From NCBI RefSeq assembly GCF_900142665.1, contig NZ_FRBR01000001.1, positions 1 through 64,000 on the forward strand: 64,000 nt of DNA. The letters are read 5' to 3'. Source of the DNA: Roseovarius pacificus (GTDB lineage Bacteria > Pseudomonadota > Alphaproteobacteria > Rhodobacterales > Rhodobacteraceae). Under the pieces are notes generated by a model. It searched no databases, was not told the DNA's origin, and was given only the letters and a program-made list of their open reading frames with translations. Made by a program: the position numbers and the translations under genes. Of the stretch, positions 28,878 to 37,798 are shown piece by piece; position 1 is the first letter of the stretch, and each line of letters opens with the position of its first letter.

Positions 28878-29995
28878 GTGTTGTCGTCCTCGGACTCGGC
28901 TTGCGCTGTATTTTCGTTGCCGGCTTCTTCACCGAGAATCTCGACGGGGCTTCCGTCGCGAAGGGTTTGCAACCCCCGGATCACGACCAGATCTCCAACC
29001 TCAAGCCCCGCCAACACCGCGACCATACCGTCGCGCCGCTGCCCGGTCATGAGCGGGACACGGCGTGCGGTTCCGTCTTCAACCACGAAGACATACGTTT
29101 CAGCGGCCTGAAACACCAGGGCCTCTTCGGGGACGACGACACGCTCGGCTTCGGACAGGACCAACTCCAGCGACATGAACATACCCGCGGGCAGCGTGCC
29201 TTCGGGATTTGGCAGGATGGCGCGCGTGCGGAACGAACGGCTCACCGGGTCAATCCGGCTGTCCTTGGCTTCGATCCGACCCTCGAATTGTTCACCGGGG
29301 AACGCTGCGCTGGTGGCCGTCACGATCTGACCCATCGAAACCTGTGCGAACAGGGTTTCGGGCAATGCGAATTCGATCTCGACCTCGTCGAGATCATCCA
29401 GTTTCGTGATCAATGTGCTTTGATCCACGCGCGCCCCGGTGTCCACGTTGCTGAGGCCAACGATCCCCGCGAATGGCGCAGTGATTGTGCGTTCCTCCAG
29501 ATGCCGGGCTGCCCGGTCCAACTGAGCCAGGGCTTCGGCCCGACGTGCCTCGGCCTCTTCAAGGGTCGCTTCGGCGGCTGCGTTGGTGCGGCGCAGCTGC
29601 CGGATACGGTCAAGGGCTTGCGTACGCTCCTTGAGACGGGCCTCCGCCTCGGCAAGATCGGCGCGTGCGATGACATCGTCCAGACGGACCAGCACCGCGC
29701 CCTGTTCAACCTTGGCACCGGGTGTGATCGCCAGTTCCACGATCCGGCCTTCGGCTTCGGGTACGATCTCGATGGATTGCCTGGCGCGTGTGGTTCCGAC
29801 GGCTTCGACCGTATGGCGCAGCGTTGCGACGCTTGCTGCGGAGACTTCGACTATGGTCGAACTGCCGGTCATTTCTGCATTGTCGGCGGAAACGGATGTG
29901 TCAGAACGGGACAGATAGCGTTGATATCCCTCGTATCCGCCGTAGGCCAAGGCCCCCAGCAGACACAGAAGGAAGAGTTGTTTCCATACAGACAC
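28874..29995 (-). CDS. RND efflux periplasmic adaptor (membrane fusion protein)
   Basis: The 373-residue HlyD/AcrA-type adaptor has an N-terminal transmembrane anchor (WKQLFLLCLLGALAYGGY), a lipoyl/barrel-sandwich domain split by an alpha-helical hairpin (about residues 115-165) and a C-terminal beta-barrel. The GTG at 29995 with GGAG 9 bp upstream was chosen because it directly precedes the anchor; a more distal in-frame start adds an unlikely leader. It is first in the two-gene pump operon. Confidence 0.9.
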   Translation of the reverse strand: MSVWKQLFLLCLLGALAYGGYEGYQRYLSRSDTSVSADNAEMTGSSTIVEVSAASVATLRHTVEAVGTTRARQSIEIVPEAEGRIVELAITPGAKVEQGAVLVRLDDVIARADLAEAEARLKERTQALDRIRQLRRTNAAAEATLEEAEARRAEALAQLDRAARHLEERTITAPFAGIVGLSNVDTGARVDQSTLITKLDDLDEVEIEFALPETLFAQVSMGQIVTATSAAFPGEQFEGRIEAKDSRIDPVSRSFRTRAILPNPEGTLPAGMFMSLELVLSEAERVVVPEEALVFQAAETYVFVVEDGTARRVPLMTGQRRDGMVAVLAGLEVGDLVVIRGLQTLRDGSPVEILGEEAGNENTAQAESEDDNT

Positions 29996-30067
29996 GCAGA
30001 CAATCTCCAAACCAGCCCGCAGCGGGATGCTTGCGGGTCTACTGGAGGTTATAGCAGGAAAAAGCGA

Positions 30068-30090
30068 TGACAACTCACAAAGCGTTGTCA
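30068..30090. promoter_or_regulatory. Inverted-repeat operator candidate upstream of the RND operon
   Basis: A perfect 7-bp inverted repeat, TGACAAC-(9 nt)-GTTGTCA, lies about 73 bp upstream of the adaptor's GTG start. On the minus strand, TTGACA at its edge could serve as a -35 hexamer, so a repressor bound here would block the promoter. No local TetR or MarR gene is present to match it. Confidence 0.4.
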
Positions 30091-30149
30091 ATGACACTTA
30101 GCAACCTTATGGTTGTGGAGCTGGATACGAGCATCGCCTTATCATTGTG

Positions 30150-32726
30150 TCAGGCGGCAGATGTTCCTGACAGCGACCGCAATTGTTCGACGGTCGATGC
30201 CCAGACATCCGCAAAGCTCTCAAGTTCCTTGCTCAGGGTCTCGTGATCGCCATGTCGTGCTGCGGACTCGGCATGCGCGAGCAGGCCCTGAACCCGGAGC
30301 GCGCCGAGAACGGCACCGGACCCGGCGACACGATGTAGAAAATTGGCCGTGTCGGTGTCGGCGGCCAATTGCCCGGATTGAATTCGTGCTATGATAGTGT
30401 CGCCCTCATCGACAAAGGACTGCACCAGCGCGTCAAGCCGTTTTGGGGAAATGGCCGCCCGCATGTCTTCGTAGATATCGGAAACCAATGGTGCCGCAGA
30501 GTCGGCTTGGTCATTTTTCTTGCCCATGATATCCCTGAGCCCGTCAAGGCCGAGGGGCTTGGTGCGTACTTCGTCTATGCCGGCCTTACGCATGGACGGC
30601 CATAATTCCATGGAATAATGGGCGGTCAATGCCACGATACGTGCTTTCGCCGCGCCGGTTCCGGCCTGTCGAATCTGGCGCGCTGCTGCGATTCCATCCA
30701 GCCCGGGCATGTTGATGTCCATGAGGATCAGGTCGAATGTTCTGTCGCGGGCCAGGGCGACACCTTTGGCGCCATCATGAGCCAGCGTTACCGAATGACC
30801 ATCCAGACGCAGCATCTGTTGCAGGACGAACCTGTTCGTTTCGTTATCTTCGACCAACAGAACGGCCATAGGTGGAGAGGGGCGCGCGGCGCGCATTTTG
30901 ATCTTGGTACTGCTGTCCGCAATAACCGGGGACCGGCCCGGCAGCGGCAGGCGCACCCAGAACAGGCTGCCTTCGCCCTCGATGCTTTCCGCGCCGATCT
31001 GCCCGCCCATCAATGTGACGAGGTTGCGCGCGATGCCCAATCCAAGGCCCGTTCCCTGAACGGGATCGTCACCCGGTGTCGGTAAGCGGACAAAGTCATC
31101 AAAGATACGTGGCAGATCCGATTGGGAAATCCCGATCCCCGTATCGGATACCTGAAATTCAACGATATTCGGCTGATCACCGTCGGACCTGCTTGCCTCG
31201 AGCGTTATGCGCCCCTCCCGAGTGAATTTGATGGCATTCGAAATGAGATTGAGCAAAATCTGTTGAACGCGTTCCGGGTCTCCAAACGCCATGCCGAGTG
31301 GGTTTTTTCGCGGGATTTGTTCCAAAGTGGTGTTATGCGCCTGCGCCTCGGATCGCTGACTGAACATCAAATCCTCCAGCATCCGGTCCAGATCGAACGC
31401 GACTGGCGACATGGCGAGTTCAAGATCATCCGCTTGCGTGACATCCAGAGTGTCATCGATTTGATTGAGGAGAATTTGGCCGGAGGATTTCATGACTTCC
31501 GCGTATCGCCACTGCTCGGGACTGAGTGCTGTTTCTTCCAGCAAATCCAACGTGCCGAGGATGCCGTGCAGGGGCGTGCGCATCTCGTGGCTGATACGGG
31601 CCAGAAAGGTGGCCTTGGCGCGTTCGCCGGACAGCGCCTTGTCGCGTGCGGCCATGACCTCGGCTTCGGCACTGAGACGATCCGAAATATCACGGAGAAA
31701 ACAAATGCAGACGTTATCGCCGGATCGCGATGCTATATTGGCGGATAGTTCGATCGGAAACCAAACCCCGTCCGCCCTGCGGGCCATGGATGCGGCAACG
31801 CGGCCAGGTCCGGAGCCGCATGAATCGACCAGTTCCTGCCCGGTCACAGGCATCACATTGCCGTCTGGCTGTTGCCGGCCAAGGATATCCGAAATAATCC
31901 GAGAAGGGTGAGCGGTATCCGGATCGCGCGTTTGACTAAGGCCGAAAAGGGTGCGGGCGGTATCGTTGGTATCGACGATTTCACCGTCCGGACGAAAAAC
32001 GACAATCGCATCTTCCGAGGTGTTCAGAATCGTTGCCAACCGATTGAGGGTAACCCGGTTTTCAAGCGCGCGGGTTCGATAAAGCCGGTACAGTCGCCAC
32101 AACAGGAATGCGAGAGACAGCAAGGTTATCAACAGCAAAAGGCTGAGAGCCGTTAACTGAACCAGCTTGTTGGTAAGTGCGGCACGTTCGGCTTCGTTGC
32201 GATCCGCATCAATGGCGATGCCGGCACTGGACATTCGCCGGATGGCCGGTGTCAATCCGTCGATTGCGTTTTTTGCCCCGAGGTGCCGAGCCAGAAATTC
32301 GTCGTCACCGGCATCGAAGATCGGAATTAGTTGTTGCAGCACATCCTGAACGTCCTGAAGTTGTCGTTCCGCTTCGGTTCCGTTCAGCGCGCGGCTGTAG
32401 GTCTGACTTTGCCGAATGGTATTGATCCGGCTGTAAAATACGTCGAACCGTGATCGTGCATCGTTAATTCTTTGGGGCGTGGGGCTGTCCAGCCTCTCCA
32501 GCGCAGCGGACAACTTGACCTGTTCGACCTCGATCTGGGCCATGGTCCATTCGATATTGTCGACCGACGAACTGCCATATTCTTCGAGCTTGAAGAAAAC
32601 CTGTATCGTCAACAGGCTGGTAGCGAACAAAAAACCGAGGGAAAGTGCGCCTAACAGTATCAGTTGCGCCCGGCGGCGCATCAGACGGCTGAAAAACGGA
32701 CTTAAGAGGGTCACATTGAGATCCAC
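30150..32726 (-). CDS. Hybrid sensor histidine kinase with receiver and Hpt domains
   Basis: This is an 858-residue inner-membrane kinase. TM1 (about 20-42) and TM2 (about 188-210) flank a helical periplasmic sensor. A PAS domain (about 225-345) follows, then HisKA with H380 in ISHEMRTPLHG, the catalytic ATPase domain (NAIKF, DTGIGIS, GTGLGLG), a receiver with phospho-acceptor D670 in LILMDINMP, and a C-terminal Hpt domain with H798 in NFLHRVAGSG. This is a complete ArcB/BarA-like phosphorelay. The start is GTG. A small exported oxidoreductase-fold protein is encoded 21 bp upstream and a response regulator is divergent from that gene, so the three probably form one signalling system. Confidence 0.92.
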   Translation of the reverse strand: MDLNVTLLSPFFSRLMRRRAQLILLGALSLGFLFATSLLTIQVFFKLEEYGSSSVDNIEWTMAQIEVEQVKLSAALERLDSPTPQRINDARSRFDVFYSRINTIRQSQTYSRALNGTEAERQLQDVQDVLQQLIPIFDAGDDEFLARHLGAKNAIDGLTPAIRRMSSAGIAIDADRNEAERAALTNKLVQLTALSLLLLITLLSLAFLLWRLYRLYRTRALENRVTLNRLATILNTSEDAIVVFRPDGEIVDTNDTARTLFGLSQTRDPDTAHPSRIISDILGRQQPDGNVMPVTGQELVDSCGSGPGRVAASMARRADGVWFPIELSANIASRSGDNVCICFLRDISDRLSAEAEVMAARDKALSGERAKATFLARISHEMRTPLHGILGTLDLLEETALSPEQWRYAEVMKSSGQILLNQIDDTLDVTQADDLELAMSPVAFDLDRMLEDLMFSQRSEAQAHNTTLEQIPRKNPLGMAFGDPERVQQILLNLISNAIKFTREGRITLEASRSDGDQPNIVEFQVSDTGIGISQSDLPRIFDDFVRLPTPGDDPVQGTGLGLGIARNLVTLMGGQIGAESIEGEGSLFWVRLPLPGRSPVIADSSTKIKMRAARPSPPMAVLLVEDNETNRFVLQQMLRLDGHSVTLAHDGAKGVALARDRTFDLILMDINMPGLDGIAAARQIRQAGTGAAKARIVALTAHYSMELWPSMRKAGIDEVRTKPLGLDGLRDIMGKKNDQADSAAPLVSDIYEDMRAAISPKRLDALVQSFVDEGDTIIARIQSGQLAADTDTANFLHRVAGSGAVLGALRVQGLLAHAESAARHGDHETLSKELESFADVWASTVEQLRSLSGTSAA

Positions 32727-32747
32727 CAGGAACGATAATATCTCGTG

Positions 32748-33248
32748 CTAGCGCGAAATGCTGATACGGTCCAGTTGCCAGATACTGCGCGAATAGTAGG
32801 TCTCGGATCTGTATTCGGGGTCTGAATCATAATCGTAGACAAGCCAGAGCGGCCCATTTTCGCGTGCCGTCATGACATTCCCGTTCCGTTGATACGCCAG
32901 CAGTGCACCCTTTGGCTCTATCTGTTCGATCGGAAAGCTGACACGATAATCATTGATCGCCTGCAACTCGATAACGCCACTGGTGATTTCCAGGTGTTCC
33001 AGCAAGGTGGACAACCAGACGCCCGAGAACACCTGTGGTCCGTTCGTCCAGATGGTTGTGGTCGCGAATTGCGTGACGGGCAGGGCCTGCAGGTCTTTGA
33101 GTGTCAACTCGACATGATGTGTTTCGGAGTCGCCATCGTCGATGTCTATGAACAATACCACCGTATCGGGTTCTGAGCGAACCGGGGTCACGTATGCGGT
33201 TGCCAAAACGCATGCGAACAGAAGAAAACCTGCCAGAATCCGGGTCAA
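32748..33248 (-). CDS. Exported molybdopterin-oxidoreductase-fold small protein, putative sensor partner
   Basis: The 166-residue protein has a signal peptide (about residues 1-25, ending VRS). The mature part resembles a stand-alone oxidoreductase molybdopterin-binding (SUOX-like) fold: LTLKDLQALPVTQFATTT, GVWLSTLLE, AINDYRVSFPIEQI and GPLWLVYDYD. The conserved catalytic Cys of true sulfite oxidases is not seen, so enzymatic activity is doubtful. The start is TTG, 8 bp from a GGGGG stretch. It precedes the hybrid kinase by 21 bp; I infer it is a periplasmic accessory sensor for the kinase. Confidence 0.7.
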   Translation of the reverse strand: MTRILAGFLLFACVLATAYVTPVRSEPDTVVLFIDIDDGDSETHHVELTLKDLQALPVTQFATTTIWTNGPQVFSGVWLSTLLEHLEITSGVIELQAINDYRVSFPIEQIEPKGALLAYQRNGNVMTARENGPLWLVYDYDSDPEYRSETYYSRSIWQLDRISISR

Positions 33249-33408
33249 TGAATAGCCCCCTCAACTCGAATAAAACGTGCATCGCGTTATACTTACATAG
33301 ATTATAGTGCTGAAAACCGCACCATGTCCCTATGCAACCGGATAGGTAGGGCCTAGAGTGGATCGCGAATTGGCTTATAAGTTCGGCGACTCCGTCAAAG
33401 AGGGCCCA

Positions 33409-34014
33409 ATGAAAAAAATACTGATCGCCGATGATCATGATTTGGTACGCGAAACCATCGCGGATTATTTGCGCCAACAAACAGACATTGAAATCGAGAC
33501 TGCCCGCAGTCTTGATGACGCTCTCGCCATAGAGAACAACAATGGCCCTTACGAACTTGTTTTACTTGATTATTCCATGCCCGAAATGGATGGCTTGAAC
33601 GGTCTGACCCGGATGATTGCGCAAACGACGGGCCCGGTGGCGATATTGTCGGGAACGGCCCCCTCAGGTGTGGCGCAACGGGCGCTGCGCATGGGCGCTG
33701 CGGGGTTTGTGCCAAAGACATTGGCGCCCAACGCTCTGGTTGCGGCAGTCGAGCATATGATCGCCGGTGAAATCTATGTGCCCGAGGATGTCGAACTGCA
33801 GCGGGGGCGTGGATTGTCAGAGGTCAAGCTGACACCGCGTGAAACCGATGTCCTGCGCCGGTTGACCGATGGTATGTCCAACAAGGAGATTGCGCGCGAT
33901 CTGGATATCCAGGAAGTCACCGTCAAGCTGCATGTCAAGACCTTGTCGCGCAAGCTGGATGCGCGCAACCGGACGCATGCGGCGATGCTGGCGCGTGATC
34001 TCGACCTGTGCTGA
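33409..34014 (+). CDS. NarL/FixJ-type response regulator
   Basis: The 201-residue regulator has an N-terminal receiver (acidic pocket DDHD near residues 8-11, phospho-acceptor D54 in VLLDYSMPEMDG) and a C-terminal LuxR-type helix-turn-helix (LTPRETDVLRRLTDGMSNKE, then DIQEVTVKLHVKTL). ATG 33409 has GAGG 6 bp upstream and starts the domain. It is divergent from the kinase pair across about 160 bp and is the likely phosphorelay output. Transcription ends at a strong hairpin terminator. Confidence 0.92.
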   Translation: MKKILIADDHDLVRETIADYLRQQTDIEIETARSLDDALAIENNNGPYELVLLDYSMPEMDGLNGLTRMIAQTTGPVAILSGTAPSGVAQRALRMGAAGFVPKTLAPNALVAAVEHMIAGEIYVPEDVELQRGRGLSEVKLTPRETDVLRRLTDGMSNKEIARDLDIQEVTVKLHVKTLSRKLDARNRTHAAMLARDLDLC

Positions 34015-34051
34015 TGCGAACAGGGCACCTGCAAGACGCCGATTGAAATGC

Positions 34052-34086
34052 AAACCCCGCGCCGAATGACCGGCGCGGGGTTTTTT
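34052..34086. terminator. Strong bidirectional Rho-independent terminator
   Basis: A perfect 10-bp GC stem (CCCCGCGCCG / CGGCGCGGGG, extended by A-T pairs) with a 6-nt loop is followed by six T on the plus strand and preceded by AAA for the minus direction. It separates the response regulator from the convergent corrinoid methyltransferase gene. Confidence 0.92.
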
Positions 34087-34104
34087 CCTGGTACAAAGAC
34101 ATTG

Positions 34105-35172
34105 TCAGGCGCGGCGGCGGCGGCGCCCGCCAGCGCGGCCGCCACGACCGCCGGCCGCCTCTTCGCCGGGTTTGGCCGGAGCCTTGTTGAACTTGATCCA
34201 CTCGCCGCCATGTGGGTCGTTGTTGGTCAGGAAGTTGGCGGCGCGAATGGCCTCCATCTCTTTTCCGGGGCGCGGCATGGTCGACCCCAGACCGAACAAC
34301 TGGCAGAAGGTTTCGTCGTCTATGTCTGCGGGCAGTTCAAGGCCCGTCGCGGCCACTTCGGCCTTTTTGGCCTCGATTTCAGATTGTTTTACCGGTAGGG
34401 CCACCGGGTTCATGATGGCCGAGGTCATACCTGCGCCCATCGCCATCGGCAGGAAGGCATTGTTGATGCCGTGACGGTTGGGCAGGCCGAAGCTGATGTT
34501 GGAGGCGCCGCAAGTGGTATTCACGCCCAGTTCTTCGCGCAGGCGTCGGACAAGGGTAAAGACCTGCAAACCGGCAGTGCCCATTGCGCCGATCGGCATG
34601 ACCAGCGGGTCAACGACGATGTCATGGGCGGGAATGCCGAAATCGGCGGCGCGCTCGACGATCTTCTTGGCCACGGCAAAGCGTACATCGGGGTCTTCGG
34701 AAATGCCGGTATCGTCGTTCGAAATTGCCACGACCGGCACGTTGTATTTCTTGACCAGCGGCAGAACCAGTTCAAGCCGATCCTCTTCGCCGGTCACCGA
34801 GTTCAGCAACGGGCGACCTTCGCAAGCTTCGAGTCCGGCCTTGAGCGCACCGGGCACCGAACTGTCGATGCACAGCGGCACATCGACAAGCCCCTGAACC
34901 AGTTCGATCATCTTGGTCATCAGCGGTGGTTCGGTTTCGTTCGGGTTGGGGTTCGAGTTGTAGACGACACCGGCATTCACATCGAGAACGGTCGCCCCGG
35001 CCCCGACCTGTGCGATGGCATCTTTTTCGACGGTCGAGAAATCGCCAGCCTCAAGCTCGGCTGCCAGTTTCTTGCGACCGGTGGGGTTGATCCGTTCCCC
35101 GATCACGCAAAAGGGCTGATCGAACCCGATAATGGCGGTTTTGGTTTTGCTTTCGACGACTGTGCGGGTCAT
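34105..35172 (-). CDS. Methyltetrahydrofolate:corrinoid methyltransferase (MetH pterin-binding-domain type)
   Basis: The 355-residue protein is the pterin-binding TIM barrel of MetH/AcsE/MtrH-type enzymes on its own: VIGERINPTGRKKL, VLDVNAGVV, PLCIDSSVPGALKAGLEACEG, SNDDTGI, DPLVMPIG and GASNISFGLPNR. It moves the methyl of 5-methyl-THF to or from a cobalamin carried by another protein. A very basic Gly/Arg tail (residues about 335-355) is unusual. It lies 20 bp downstream of a MetF-like gene. Rhodobacterales are known to use a methionine synthase split into separate proteins, and this is a good candidate for the methyl-THF module; other corrinoid demethylation roles are possible. Confidence 0.88.
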   Translation of the reverse strand: MTRTVVESKTKTAIIGFDQPFCVIGERINPTGRKKLAAELEAGDFSTVEKDAIAQVGAGATVLDVNAGVVYNSNPNPNETEPPLMTKMIELVQGLVDVPLCIDSSVPGALKAGLEACEGRPLLNSVTGEEDRLELVLPLVKKYNVPVVAISNDDTGISEDPDVRFAVAKKIVERAADFGIPAHDIVVDPLVMPIGAMGTAGLQVFTLVRRLREELGVNTTCGASNISFGLPNRHGINNAFLPMAMGAGMTSAIMNPVALPVKQSEIEAKKAEVAATGLELPADIDDETFCQLFGLGSTMPRPGKEMEAIRAANFLTNNDPHGGEWIKFNKAPAKPGEEAAGGRGGRAGGRRRRRA

Positions 35173-35192
35173 GTTTTCTTTCTGTCCTTCGC

Positions 35193-36128
35193 TCAGGATG
35201 CGTTTGCGGGCACGGTGGAGGTTCCACCGTGTTCGATGGCCCAGGTGGCGTTGGTCTTGATGCCGCCCAGCGGGAAGAAGTGGACCGACTCGATATTGAA
35301 ATCGGGGTTGGCGGCCTTGTGGGCGGCCAGATCGGTCAGAACCTCGGTGGGTTCGTAGGGCAGCAGGAGCTTCGACACGTCCATAGCGCGTTTTTGCAGA
35401 ACTTTCAAAGACGGGCCGACGCCGCAGGCGATGGCGAACTTGATCAGTGTCTGCAATTTGGCGGGGCCGGCGATGCCGATATGGACGGGCAGGGTGACCC
35501 CGGCCTCGCGCAGGTTGTCTGCCCAGGCGATGATTGGCTTGGCGTCAAAGGCGAACTGCGTGGCCAGCGCCATCTGCGCATCCGTGCGCTCCGAGAATTT
35601 CTGTTTCCAGCGCAGGGCCTCTTCGACGTTTTTCATGCTGCCGTCGGGGTCGATGTCCTTGTTGCCCTCAGGGTGACCGGCGACATGCAGGCGTTTGAAC
35701 CCCGCCTTGTCGAATTCACCGCTTTCCAGCAATTGCATGGAACTGTCGAACGTGCCGTGCGGCTTGTCCACGCCACCGGCCAGCAACAGGGCCTGTTCGA
35801 CCCCGGCCTCGCCCTGATAGCGGGCGATCCAGTCGGCGAGAGTGGCCTGATCCCGGATGATGCGGGCGGGGAAATGGGGCATGACGGGATAACCTTCGCG
35901 CGCCAGGCGAGCGGCGGTGGCGACCATGTCGTCAATCGGCGTGCCTTCGATATGCGCAATGTAGACGCGCGTCCCCTCGGGCAGAAGATCGCGGAAGGTA
36001 TCGACCTTTTCGGCCGTGCGCGGCATCACCTCGATCGAATAGCCCTTGAGAAAGGCCTCGACCTGTGGATTCACGGGGGCAGGGGCCGCAGCGCCTGCGT
36101 CACGCTTTCTGAAGTTCAACAAAGCCAT
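35193..36128 (-). CDS. Methylenetetrahydrofolate reductase-family protein
   Basis: The 311-residue MetF-type TIM-barrel protein interconverts 5,10-methylene-THF and 5-methyl-THF. VYIAHIEGTPIDDMV, YPVMPHFPARIIRD, LLLAGGVDKPHG and PVHIGIAGPA follow the fold. ATG 36128 has GGGAGG 5 bp upstream; the ATG at 36158 overlapping the previous stop is an alternative. Pairing with a methyl-THF:corrinoid methyltransferase indicates C1 flux between methyl-THF and a corrinoid protein, either for methionine synthesis or for oxidation of methyl groups. Confidence 0.85.
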   Translation of the reverse strand: MALLNFRKRDAGAAAPAPVNPQVEAFLKGYSIEVMPRTAEKVDTFRDLLPEGTRVYIAHIEGTPIDDMVATAARLAREGYPVMPHFPARIIRDQATLADWIARYQGEAGVEQALLLAGGVDKPHGTFDSSMQLLESGEFDKAGFKRLHVAGHPEGNKDIDPDGSMKNVEEALRWKQKFSERTDAQMALATQFAFDAKPIIAWADNLREAGVTLPVHIGIAGPAKLQTLIKFAIACGVGPSLKVLQKRAMDVSKLLLPYEPTEVLTDLAAHKAANPDFNIESVHFFPLGGIKTNATWAIEHGGTSTVPANAS

Positions 36129-36154
36129 TGCGGCCTCCCATAGCGATCCGGGTT

Positions 36155-36451
36155 TCATGCCCAGCCATCATTTGCAATCAGGGCCTTGATGCGCTCCTGA
36201 TCGTATTCGGCGTCCAACCGGGCCGCTTCGGCCTCGGCCACCTCGGAAGCATCGCCTTCGACCGGATAGGGCGCGGCCTTGCGCCATTCGGCCAGATAGG
36301 CATCGGTATCCTGTGCGCCGATTTTCATCGCGGCGCGGTCAATGGCCTGCTCGAACCGTTCGGGAAGTTGCTTTTTCGCGCCCCGGCGGCCCTTGCCGAC
36401 GATCACCTGCGCGGGAATGTCCCGCCAATATACGATTGTGACGTCAACCAT
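36155..36451 (-). CDS. 'Virulence factor' family protein (PF13769-type)
   Basis: The 98-residue cytoplasmic protein begins VTIVYWRDIPAQVIVGKGRRGA and contains AYLAEWRKAAPYPVEG, typical of the small conserved family annotated 'virulence factor' in Rhodobacterales. The name is historical; the consistent neighbourhood with MetF and the corrinoid methyltransferase suggests a role in that C1 pathway. GAGGAA lies 6 bp before ATG 36451, deciding the start. It is the first gene of the three-gene operon. Confidence 0.78.
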   Translation of the reverse strand: MVDVTIVYWRDIPAQVIVGKGRRGAKKQLPERFEQAIDRAAMKIGAQDTDAYLAEWRKAAPYPVEGDASEVAEAEAARLDAEYDQERIKALIANDGWA

Positions 36452-36685
36452 CGCTGATTCCTCTTCCTCAGTGGTCCCTCTGTAATGCAGTCGCATCGAC
36501 GCGCGGGGACGGTTTTCGACAGAACGCGCGCATCAAGCGACGTTTTCAGAATACTGTCGGGCAGGGCGGGCCGCCACAGCCCGCTGCCGGAAAAGCGTTC
36601 ATGATGATCGTGACGCGCGGCAGCGCTTGCGCCGCGCCGCCCGAAGCACTACTTTCAACGTAACTCGAAATGGAGGGCGTGCAAA

Positions 36686-37798
36686 ATGGCGCCCAGGCGT
36701 CCCAACGGTGCGGGCGCACTCCCGAAACAGGTTGAGAGCCCCGCACTGAGCTCCCCCGGTCCGGCGGACCTTTATGCCGCGCTGGATTTGGGCACAAACA
36801 GTTGTCGTATGCTGATTGCCCGGCCCGAGGGCGATCAGTTCAAAGTCGTGGACAGCTTTTCGAAATCTGTTCAGCTTGGGGCGGGGCTTGAGAAAACCGG
36901 GCGGCTGTCGCGTTCGGCCATTTATCGTACGCTCCAGGCGCTGCGCGTATGCCAGCAGAAGATCAGACGCCATGATGTGGGTCGTATGCGGCTGGTCGCG
37001 ACCGAGGCTTGCCGACGCGCAAGCAACGGCAAATCGTTTCTGAGCCGCGTGCGCAAGGAAACCGGCTTGTATCTGGATATCATCAAGCCGCAGGAAGAGG
37101 CACAGCTTGCCGTGGTGTCCTGCGCGCCGCTGGTCAACCCCGGAACCGAGCAATTGCTGGTCGTCGATATCGGCGGCGGATCGACCGAACTGGTGTGGAT
37201 CGACCTGCGCGATGTCCCCGCGCCCGAGCGCTCTCGCGCGATCATGCGAATGCACAGCGGATTTTACCGCACCGACGATGGGCGCCCCGGTGCGCGGGTG
37301 GTCGACTGGATCAGTGTGCCGCTTGGCGTGGCCACGTTGCGCGACCAGTTTCACGATGTCGAAGACGACAGTGCACGATTCGCATTGATGAGCTGGTTTT
37401 TCGAAGAAAACCTGGCCGAATTCGCGCCATACAAGAATGAGCAATCCCGCGACGGGTTCCAGATTATCGGGACATCCGGCACCGTCACGACCGTGGCCGC
37501 CAGTCATTTGGGATTGCGGCGCTATGACCGCAACAAGGTGGACGGGTTGTGCATGACCAGCGACGAGATCGACCTCGTCATTCGGAAATACCTTGCGCTC
37601 GGACCGGCGGGGCGGCGGCGTGACCCGAGGATCGGGATGGACCGGCAGGCCTTGATCATGTCCGGTGCGGCGATTCTGCAAGCGTTGTTACGTTGCTGGC
37701 CCACCGACCGGTTATCGGTCGCTGACAGGGGGCTGCGCGAGGGGATGCTATATGCGCTGATGTCGGGTGATGGCGCGCTGAAAGATGGACAAGGGTAA
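36686..37798 (+). CDS. ppx: Exopolyphosphatase / Ppx-GppA family phosphatase
   Basis: The 370-residue protein has an ASKHA fold with two phosphate-binding loops ([13 protein letters not shown] near residue 33 and [13 protein letters not shown] near residue 160) and the [14 protein letters not shown] helix of Ppx/GppA. It degrades polyphosphate or (p)ppGpp-type pentaphosphate. GGAGGG sits 8 bp before the ATG. It overlaps the rlmE start by one base (TAATG); ppx-rlmE is a common alphaproteobacterial pair. Confidence 0.9.
   Translation: MAPRRPNGAGALPKQVESPALSSPGPADLYAALDLGTNSCRMLIARPEGDQFKVVDSFSKSVQLGAGLEKTGRLSRSAIYRTLQALRVCQQKIRRHDVGRMRLVATEACRRASNGKSFLSRVRKETGLYLDIIKPQEEAQLAVVSCAPLVNPGTEQLLVVDIGGGSTELVWIDLRDVPAPERSRAIMRMHSGFYRTDDGRPGARVVDWISVPLGVATLRDQFHDVEDDSARFALMSWFFEENLAEFAPYKNEQSRDGFQIIGTSGTVTTVAASHLGLRRYDRNKVDGLCMTSDEIDLVIRKYLALGPAGRRRDPRIGMDRQALIMSGAAILQALLRCWPTDRLSVADRGLREGMLYALMSGDGALKDGQG

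Noticed and set aside
32748..33248. Active sulfite oxidase or other molybdoenzyme
   Set aside because: The protein is too short and lacks the conserved cofactor-ligating Cys as far as can be read; only the fold resemblance is kept.
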